Below are positions 57,424-64,000 of a stretch of DNA of 64,000 nt, piece after piece. How positions within the stretch are numbered: the stretch's first letter is position 1; each line of letters opens with the position of its first letter. The position numbers and the translations under genes are program-made. Source of the DNA: JBKQVT01 sp963727245 (GTDB taxonomy: Bacteria; Planctomycetota; Planctomycetia; Pirellulales; Thermoguttaceae); assembly GCA_963727245.1 (NCBI GenBank), contig CAVSFO010000018.1, positions 62,001 to 126,000 of the forward strand, read 5' to 3'. A model generated the notes under the pieces. That model was not told the origin of the DNA, made no database searches, and worked only from the letters and a program-made list of their open reading frames with translations.

Positions 57424-57482
57424 CGCCAGCCCTCCTGTGTGAAAGTTGTTGAAAGGAAACTCTGCGGAAACATCGGCGCACC

Positions 57483-58472
57483 TCAGGGAAGAAAAACCAC
57501 CTCGCCGCCGGCGCGCGTGCTCAGCGCCTGCAACACGGGCAGGGAAGTGGCATCGCTCAGAAAATGCAAGGATCCGTCAGCCATGGCGAAGTTGGCCCCG
57601 CCGCAATGCTGACTGCCAAAGGCGCACAGCCGCATATCGGCATAGTATTGAAAGGCGGTGCGCGAGTTCGCCGGTGGACTGGCCGCGGCGCGGCCGCTGT
57701 AGGAAAACGGCAAACGGTAATTGATCGGCACATAGCCGCTCAGCGTCACGTCTCCCAGCGACAAGTTGCCGCCCGAGCCTGTCCAATAGCCGTACTCGCC
57801 CATGGTTTGCTGCCAGCCAACGGCAGCGAAGGAATCGAAGTTCGGATCGTAATGGCTCCGTTCGCCCAGCAGGAGCGTGAAGGCGGTGCCGTCGGTAATG
57901 GCGGCGATGCCGACGGGCTGCTGGTTGGCGACCGGCCGCGAGCCCGGCCCGACCTCGAAGAAGATGCCGTCCGTCATGAGGTTGGGCGAGTCGGGATCGA
58001 ACGATCGCGTTCCTCCGTTGCCGCCGTAGCTTGTCAAACCGTACCAGGCGAGACTGGAGGGATTCTGCACCGGGTTCCTGGGAATGCGGTCGGATGGGCA
58101 AACCAACTCCGTCAGCACCGCGGCGGCCAATCTCTGGTAATTCGAGTTGGCGCCGAACCATTGTTGGTAAAAAGCATTTTGTTCCATGTAGGGCAAAAGA
58201 AGCACGAAGAGGGAACTCTTGGGCGACTTGGAACGGTCCACTCCCCCGGGAAACAAGCCGTTGACCGAATGAAATCCCTGGGCTGCCAGCGCCAGTTGCT
58301 TGAACTGATTGCCGCACTGCGCGCGCCGCGCCGCTTCTCGCACCGTTTGCACCGCGGGAAGAAGCAGCGCAGCCAGGATGCCCATGATGGCGATCACCAC
58401 GAGCATCTCGACCAAAGTGAAGCCTTGTGCCATGAGTCTGCAGGTCGCTTTCGTTTCCAGTGGCTGATCCAT
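57483..58472 (-). CDS. DUF1559 prepilin-type protein
   Basis: ATG 58472 (MDQPLETKATCRLMAQ) is preferred because GGAGAG lies five bases before it. The type IV pilin-like head GFTLVEMLVVIAIMGI then LAALLLPAVQTVREAARRAQ is cut after Gly by a prepilin peptidase. The rest is the DUF1559 (SBP_bac_10) domain with the usual FKQLALAAQGFHSVNGLFPG, ELVCPSDRIPRNP and the C-terminal H-x-G-G-A-N-F-A-M-A-D-G-S motif (HCGGANFAMADGSLHF). This is the most abundant paralogous family of planctomycetes; its function is not settled, possibly surface pseudopili. Confidence 0.93.
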   Translation of the reverse strand: MDQPLETKATCRLMAQGFTLVEMLVVIAIMGILAALLLPAVQTVREAARRAQCGNQFKQLALAAQGFHSVNGLFPGGVDRSKSPKSSLFVLLLPYMEQNAFYQQWFGANSNYQRLAAAVLTELVCPSDRIPRNPVQNPSSLAWYGLTSYGGNGGTRSFDPDSPNLMTDGIFFEVGPGSRPVANQQPVGIAAITDGTAFTLLLGERSHYDPNFDSFAAVGWQQTMGEYGYWTGSGGNLSLGDVTLSGYVPINYRLPFSYSGRAAASPPANSRTAFQYYADMRLCAFGSQHCGGANFAMADGSLHFLSDATSLPVLQALSTRAGGEVVFLP

Positions 58473-58508
58473 CAGGCTCTCCGGCACGTCTGGTCGCCGG
58501 GGTTGCTG

Positions 58509-59426
58509 CTAACGGGCCTTCTTTTCCCGGTTTCTTCCGTCGGAACCGCCCACGCACGCATCCCCGCTCGCCTTTGGCGGCGTCAGGCCGTCGCCGACGT
58601 AAATCAGATAGAGATGCGGCAACTTCTTGTCGCCCAGCTTTTCCCGGATGGTCCCCAGGGTGGCGAAAGTCACCCGCTCTTGTTCATAACTGGCTTCGCT
58701 CACCACGGCCAGAGGCGTATCGGCGGGGTAACGGGCCTGGAGTTGCGGCAGCAGTTCCTTGAACTTGGCTCGATGGGTGAACAGGACCAGGATTATCTTC
58801 AGCCGGCCGTGGTGATCGGGTGTTCCCAGGTTATCTCCGGCCGAGAGCAGGACCGAGCCGGCATTCTTCGTCACGCTCTGCCGCAAAGCCGCATTCGCCG
58901 CGTTGAACGAACTCAGACCAGGAACCACGATCGGCTCCAGGTCGGCGAAGTCCTCGGTAACCCACGACCAGGGGCAGTACAACGTGGGATCTCCCGAGTC
59001 GGCGAAGACGACCTTCTTGCCGCCGGCAACCAACTCTCGAACATGGGGCACGAACTTTGCCGCCTCGTCTTCGCTTTGGCCGGCCCGCTCGCGCAGTTGC
59101 GGCGGCACGTCTTTCGCGCTCTGGCCGCGAAACCTGCCCATGAGGCGCGACGAGGCCACCGTGATTTTTCCCGCAGGTGCGAACCGCGCAACCTCGTCCT
59201 TGAGATAATCGAAGCAAAACACGCAATCGGCCTCCTTAAGCACCTTGGCCGCCTTGAAGGTCACCAAGTCGGCGTCGCCGGGACCCATGCCGACCAGGTA
59301 AATCTTGCCCCGCGCGCCCGGCTGGTCCCCCGCCACCGCCGGCAGGCCGCAACCGGCCACAACGCCCACAACGGCCAGCACGATCAAGCCACACGGGCAC
59401 GGTCTGCATCGCACGGACACGCTCAT
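58509..59426 (-). CDS. Exported tetrapyrrole-methylase-like lipoprotein
   Basis: The 305-residue protein has a lipoprotein signal (CGLIVLAVVGVVAGC, lipobox VAGC) followed by the opening of the tetrapyrrole (corrin/porphyrin) methylase fold: GKIYLVGMGPGDADLVTFKA. Further family features are VFADSGDPTLYCPWSWV, PIVVPGLSSFNAANAALRQS and KELLPQLQARYPADTPLAVV. These enzymes normally methylate precorrins or uroporphyrinogen with S-adenosylmethionine in the cytoplasm, so export is odd and the protein may work as a binding protein. Its start overlaps the stop of the upstream molybdopterin-fold gene by 4 bp. Confidence 0.8.
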   Translation of the reverse strand: MSVSVRCRPCPCGLIVLAVVGVVAGCGLPAVAGDQPGARGKIYLVGMGPGDADLVTFKAAKVLKEADCVFCFDYLKDEVARFAPAGKITVASSRLMGRFRGQSAKDVPPQLRERAGQSEDEAAKFVPHVRELVAGGKKVVFADSGDPTLYCPWSWVTEDFADLEPIVVPGLSSFNAANAALRQSVTKNAGSVLLSAGDNLGTPDHHGRLKIILVLFTHRAKFKELLPQLQARYPADTPLAVVSEASYEQERVTFATLGTIREKLGDKKLPHLYLIYVGDGLTPPKASGDACVGGSDGRNREKKAR

Positions 59427-59995
59427 AGAGAGTCTCCTCCGGTAGGCAGGACTCGCGGCGGTTGTCGTTCGGGGGAACGCGGCCGGCGGCGGGCCACCGC
59501 CTGCAGCGAAATGGTCTTGGCGTGCTTCACCCAGCGGCCGTGCTGTTTGGCGTCTTCCTCGATCGTCTGGTACGGGCCGTCGCTGCTGGGCAACGGCTTG
59601 CCATCGCAGCGATCGGCCAAAATCACCATTTGGTGACGCTGTTGTGGATCGATTTCGGGAATCGAAAACAGCACGCTATAGCCGTCCGAGCCCTCGACGA
59701 GCACGTAGTACATCAAGAGCGGCGAGCACTTGCCGCCCCATTCCACGCTGGCGGCGCGAAGCAACTCGGCCAATGGCACCCCCGCATACTTGCGGTGTTT
59801 CTTCCCCACCTCGATCTCGGCCCGCGGCAGCTTCGCCAGCCTGGCCGCCGAAAGAGTGACCGTTTTCGCCGCTCGAGCGTTCTCGACGACAACGCAGTCC
59901 GCGCCGGCGGGCACGGGCGACGGAGCCGACTTTTCTGAAGCCGGCGCCAAGGCCGCCAACAACACGCCGGTTGCTGCAACAAAGACCGCCTTCAT
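59423..59995 (-). CDS. Exported molybdopterin-fold (sulfite-oxidase-like) protein
   Basis: ATG 59995 (MKAVFVAATGVLLAALAPAS) gives a signal peptide; the longer upstream frame is rejected. The 190-residue protein has the oxidoreductase molybdopterin-binding fold pattern: VTLSAARLAKLPRAEIEV, YAGVPLAELLRAASVEWGG, YYVLVEGSDGYSVLFSIPEI and VILADRCDGKPLPSSDGPYQ, closing RWVKHAKTISL. The conserved Cys of true sulfite oxidases is not evident, so cofactor binding is doubtful. It overlaps the tetrapyrrole-methylase-like gene by 4 bp, and the two are likely translated together. A basic Arg/Pro tail follows the domain. Confidence 0.78.
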   Translation of the reverse strand: MKAVFVAATGVLLAALAPASEKSAPSPVPAGADCVVVENARAAKTVTLSAARLAKLPRAEIEVGKKHRKYAGVPLAELLRAASVEWGGKCSPLLMYYVLVEGSDGYSVLFSIPEIDPQQRHQMVILADRCDGKPLPSSDGPYQTIEEDAKQHGRWVKHAKTISLQAVARRRPRSPERQPPRVLPTGGDSL

Positions 59996-60768
59996 GGTTC
60001 TTGCCTTGCTTTCCAGTGGGTGCCGCGGTGGGCCCTCGGCGTATCGGCCCGCGCGACCGCGGCCCGGCTCAACTCCAACATGCCGGTGACAACGTTTCTG
60101 AGGCACGCCTGGACGCCGGCCAAGTGCAAGTTGCGTGCCACCACGCGCCGTTCTCAGATCGCCGTCGGACAACGCCGGCCCCGGACACCGCTCGGCCGGG
60201 CTCCACAGCGGACGCGCACGCAACGCTATCTTCCGCCCAGGCAACCGATTGCGTCGAACGGTCTGGAGGCCGGGTCCAGCCAGCGCCATCCTCATGGCGC
60301 AACGCGCCACGATCGTGCCTATCGCACGATGACCGTGGACCGCCTTCGTGCGAGAAATGTCGCGCAAGACGGATCGCGGGGCGCGTTTGCCGCTGCTGTG
60401 AGAGCGCAACCACCAGCCAGCCAAGGCGTTGCGAGGTAGTGACAAGAATTGCCGTCCTGCAGGCGATATCGACAACTCCTTCCCATGCGATCGGGTGGAA
60501 GGTGGCTGGCATCGGATTCCACGTGGCGGCGATGAACCGCTCGAGGTCTTCCTCTGCTTTACGAAGTTACCGGAGTCGACGCCCTGAGGGGGCTATGAGG
60601 CCGCGCGGTTCCGTCAAGGCACACGCCCGAGCAGTCCGGAACGCCCCCGAGGTTGCTCGATGCGGAATGCTTCACGGACGCCCATCAAAGCGGTTTTTGC
60701 TACCCGTCCTGGTCGGGGTACAATGAAGCCAGTGATGGCCCAGGGCACCATTACCACGGAGGCAAGTC
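59996..60768. other. Intergenic region between divergent genes
   Basis: No gene is supported; several frames lack family features. I looked for a cobalamin riboswitch because of the tetrapyrrole-methylase-like gene and did not find its core boxes. GGAGG at about 60757 is the ribosome site of the DUF3160-like gene. Confidence 0.45.
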
Positions 60769-63700
60769 ATGCCGCGAAAGTTATCCGCGTTCTGGATGGG
60801 AATCGGCGTCTCGGCGCTTTGGTTCGGACTGGCCACGGCATTGCCGGCGGAGGAGGCCGCGCGGGCGCCGCAACTTCCCTACGACCTGGCGCAAGTGCGA
60901 CACATGGAAGCCTTTACCGGCTCGCCCCGGGCGAAGGATTTGCTGTCCCGGCAGGGTTTCGCGGTGACGGAGGAGCAATTCCGGCAGATTTTCGAGCGCT
61001 ATCTGCCCACCTTTCAGGCCCCCCTGCCCGTCTTCATCACCGTGGATAGCGCTTGGCACACCTATCACGTGCTCTTGGAAGAGGGCGTGCAACAGGTGGA
61101 GACGGGCCAGGCGAAGCTCTTGCAGCGATTCTCCGAGCGGCTGCACCAGCTTGCGGCGGCCCGCAAGGACCCGGCCAACGCGGTCTACGGCGACCTGGCC
61201 GCGCTGGCCGCCGTGGGATGGGCGGTCCAGGACCCCACGTGCCTCGAGCGCCTGCCCGCCGACGAACGGGCCGTGGTCGCCGCGGCCCTGAAGGCCATGA
61301 AGTCGGGCGGACGGGCACTCTTCTTCGAACTCCGCTTGCAGGCGGAGAACTTTCGCCCCGCCGGATTCTACATCAAGACCCCGGAACTCTCCCGCTATTT
61401 CGTGGCGCGGCGGTGGTATGCCACCGCGGCCTTCCGGCTGAAGTCGGAGGCGGAGACGCTCCGCGCGCTCCATCTCGCGTTGCTCGTCGAGTCCGATGTC
61501 GAGCTGAAGCGGCTTCACCGTCAATTGACCGCGCCCCCGGAGGCGATGGTAGGCCCGACGCCCAGGAGCGCGGCGAACTCGGCATGGCCTTCCTGCTGGG
61601 CCGCGTCCGCAGGTCCAAGCCGGCGGACCTGGCCTGGCCGCCGCGAGACCTCGGCGCCGGCGACCAGACGCCGCTGGACGCTGTCTTCTCGAGCTATTCG
61701 GTCCAAGTGAAGCCGGCCGGCCAGGACCGCACGCTCCTGGTCCTGAAGGCCCCTTCACCCTCGCCGGAGCAACAGCGAATCCTCGTCGATACCGCCAGGC
61801 ACGTGATGCTGAAGTACGAAGACGTCGAGAAGGGCAAAGTAGCCAGCACAACCACCTACGGCAACTTCGTCGAGGTGGCCGGCGCCTGGTACGCCGGCCG
61901 GATCGAAGAAACCGCCGCCGAGCGCGGCCGCACCGAGATCACCACCCGCAAGTTCACCGTGCTGGGGGCGGGCCAATTCGACCGGCAGTGGAAGGAGAAA
62001 ATGGCCGTCCGCGACCGGGCGCAATTGCTCCGCGAGCCGCTGCCGCCGCTGGCCAAGGCCAAGCAGGCCGCGGCCGCCGCCCATACCGGCTTCGAGGACC
62101 AGATCGTCCTGCTGCTGCACTTCCAAGCCACGCAGCAGTGGGACCGCGTGCTCGGGCACCTGGCGGCCGCCGAAAAACTCTCCGGCAAGCCCGGCATGCG
62201 CTGGATCCGCACGGCCTTGTTGCAGTGTGGCCGCCGCGCCGAGGACGCCAAGCGGCGGTACTTCGAGGAAGCGGCGGCGCTGGGGGCGAAAATCGGGACA
62301 GTCCCCCTGGCTGACGACGACCTGTTCCTCGCCGGGTACATCATCCAGAACGCCCAGCAAATCCTCCAGACCGGCGAGCTGGCGCGGCTGATCGACGCCT
62401 TGCGCCCGGTCTACCAACGTCAGCCGCCGCATCGCCGGGCGATGGAGGCGTGGACCGAGTGGCGGATCAACCCCCTGCAGCAAACCGGCGACACCCAGGC
62501 CGTCCTGAAGTTGCGCAGAGCTTGCCCGGGATTATCCGCACAACTACAACCTCCAGGAGCAATACGCCCGGGCGTTGGCCGCCGCCGGCGAGGACAAGGC
62601 GGCCTACGCGTGGTTGGACCGCGTACTGGCGGCCGAGTCGCGTTGGAAGCCCGAGGAAGAGGAGAATCTGCGGACTTGCTATGCCGAACTGCTCCGCCAG
62701 CAGGGGCGCTACGACGACGTGGTCGAGTACCTGGGGGCCTACGTGAAGCGGAATCCGCCCGGGCGCAACGTCTATGCCCAGTACCTTAGCGCGTTGGTTT
62801 GGGACGACCGCCAGCAACAGGCCGACACCCTGATCGCCCAGTGGCTCAAGGACAGCCGGCGGCCCGACGAATTGCCGCCGGACGTGGACGCCCGGCTGCA
62901 GGCCGCCGTCGCACAGGCCCTTGGCGGGGGCTACAACCTCAACACCGACCGGCTCGACGAGCAATGGTTGCGGCCGTTGGCCGACACGGCGATCTACTTC
63001 GCCCGGCACCCCTCGGCCTCCTCGGTCGCCGAGCAGATCATGGCGGACCCATTCCAGTCCGAGGCATGGAACGAGTTCGGGCGGTCGGACCAAGGCCGGC
63101 GGGTCCGCAAGGCAGCCGCCCGCATGTTGCTCTCCGACATGGGCACGCTGACGGCCGAGCAGGCGACCCGGCTGATCAACTGGATTTCGGCCGGCGATCC
63201 GGCCGTGGAAAAGGATACTTGGACGCGGATCGCCGCCGCACTGCGACGCCGCTGGGATGCCGAGCCCGATTGGGAGGTGAAGGCCCGGTTCGGCCAGGCG
63301 CTGGCGGACGTTTTGCAGAAGCACGCCGACGCCCAGCAGTGGCTCGACTTCCTCCGCACCCAGCTTGCCGGCGCCCCGGAGGAGTACCGGGCCGGCTTCT
63401 CGGCGTCGCTTTTCGATGCCCTGCTGGAACAGCCTTGGAAGCAGGCCCATGAGGACGAGGCGCTGGGCCTGCTGGAGCGACTCCGCGACGCCGACGAGCC
63501 GTCGCCGCGACTGGCCGCCCAGATCGCCGCCCTCTGCCAGATGACCAACCGCATGGTGCAGGCCCGCTTCCAGGACCGCATGAAGGCGATGGCGCATCCC
63601 GAGAAGCTCACGCGGACCGAACTGCGGGCCAAGCAGCAAGAGAACCTCCGGCTTGCGCGGGAAGGCTACGCCGACCGGCTGCACGCCGAGATGCCCAAGC

Positions 63701-64000
63701 ACCCGGGCCGGCTGGCCCCCTGGATGAATGTCGAACGGCTCTATCTCGACGTGTTGGCCGGCCGCCGGCTCGAACAAGGTCGCCGGCGAGTGCTGGGAAT
63801 TCCTGGGGTCGAAGCCGCAGACCGCGCCGGCGCCAGGCGAGGCCGACGATGACCTTGCCGGCCGGCTCGAAGATCATCTTCGCAATCGTTATCTCGTTAC
63901 GCTCATGAACCTTGCGGCGCGGAAGACGGCCCAGCCGGGCCTGGCCGACCGGGTCCTGGCCTACCTCGATGCCGGCGCCCAGGCCGAGCCCGACCAGGCC
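60769..64000 (+). CDS. Very large secreted DUF3160-like protein with helical repeats, three frameshifts, cut by window edge
   Basis: ATG 60769 with GGAGG upstream starts a signal peptide (LSAFWMGIGVSALWFGLATA). The first 300 residues match DUF3160: LLSRQGFAVTEEQFRQIFER, PLPVFITVDSAWHTYHVLLE and GRALFFELRLQAENFRPAGF. The frame changes near 61556 (one lost base, continuing AQERGELGMAFLLGRVRRSK), near 62528 (one extra base, continuing DYPHNYNLQEQYARALAAAG) and near 63778 (one extra base, continuing VAGECWEFLGSKPQ). From residue 430 on the protein is TPR-like helices (AYAWLDRVLAAESRWKPEEE, YDDVVEYLGAYVKRNPPG). The gene is still open at 64000. DUF3160 proteins are exported and of unknown role. Confidence 0.75.

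Noticed and set aside
59996..60450. Possible cobalamin riboswitch upstream of the methylase-like gene
   Set aside because: I did not find the conserved B12-box or the surrounding core; the GC-rich text alone is not evidence.

Overview
This is a GC-rich bacterial window that reads as a planctomycete, probably Pirellulales-like. The evidence is a DUF1559 prepilin-type protein, two PEP-CTERM proteins, a J-domain-like/zinc-finger protein of planctomycete type, leucine-rich-repeat proteins with a short N-terminal membrane anchor, a Cys-rich-headed outer-membrane barrel protein, DUF3592 and DUF3160 proteins, very long repeat proteins, and many dispersed palindromic repeats between genes.

Layout. 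1-5.8 kb: a partial PQQ-type beta-propeller, a lipoprotein, a secreted TPR protein, a Cys-tRNA deacylase and a J-like/zinc-finger membrane protein. 6-9.5 kb: a small membrane protein, a DUF4139-like secreted protein (frameshifted), a palindromic repeat and a small conserved protein. 9.5-13 kb (minus strand): initiator tRNA, trmL, bshB1 and two tandem LRR genes. 13.2-17.2 kb: a lipoprotein, an M32 carboxypeptidase (two frameshifts) and a zinc-ribbon/Pro-rich membrane protein. 17.4-20.1 kb: iron uptake (Fur-like box, feoA, feoB, and a short Cys-rich FeoB partner). 20.2-22.6 kb: nested palindromes, a candidate operator, pncB and pncA. 22.7-29.4 kb: a two-gene operon coding for a RelA/SpoT-TPR-SLOG-RyR protein and a membrane-anchored STAND-type ATPase with TPRs. 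29.8-33 kb: a lipoprotein and a TPR protein. 33.6-45.2 kb: a conflict-like region with DUF4062-STAND-WD40, a convergent TIR-TM protein with about 32 tandem 32-residue repeats, an RNB nuclease and a secreted WD40 protein. 45.2-49.8 kb: an outer-membrane barrel, a DUF3592 protein and a PEP-CTERM protein. 49.8-51.1 kb: gene remnants and a nested palindrome. 51.2-56.7 kb: an ECF sigma factor and an anti-sigma zinc finger fused to a giant alpha-2-macroglobulin. 56.7-60 kb (minus): PEP-CTERM, DUF1559, an exported tetrapyrrole-methylase-like lipoprotein and an exported molybdopterin-fold protein. 60.8-64 kb: the start of a very large DUF3160-like protein that runs off the window.

How the genes may work together. 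The most unusual piece is the pncB-pncA-Rel/SLOG/RyR-STAND row. It puts NAD precursor salvage next to an alarmone-synthetase fused to a nucleotide-sensing SLOG domain and a RyR domain, coupled by a 4-bp overlap to a membrane STAND ATPase. This looks like a nucleotide-signal stress or immunity system. The DUF4062-STAND and TIR genes nearby have the same flavour. A second candidate system is the ECF sigma factor with an anti-sigma zinc finger fused through one membrane segment to a thioester A2M, which would couple an external protease trap to transcription.

Caution. At least fourteen single-base frame breaks fall inside otherwise well conserved genes, often in G/C-rich strings. This is better explained by residual sequencing or assembly indels than by real gene decay, so broken genes are annotated here as single CDSs with the break noted.
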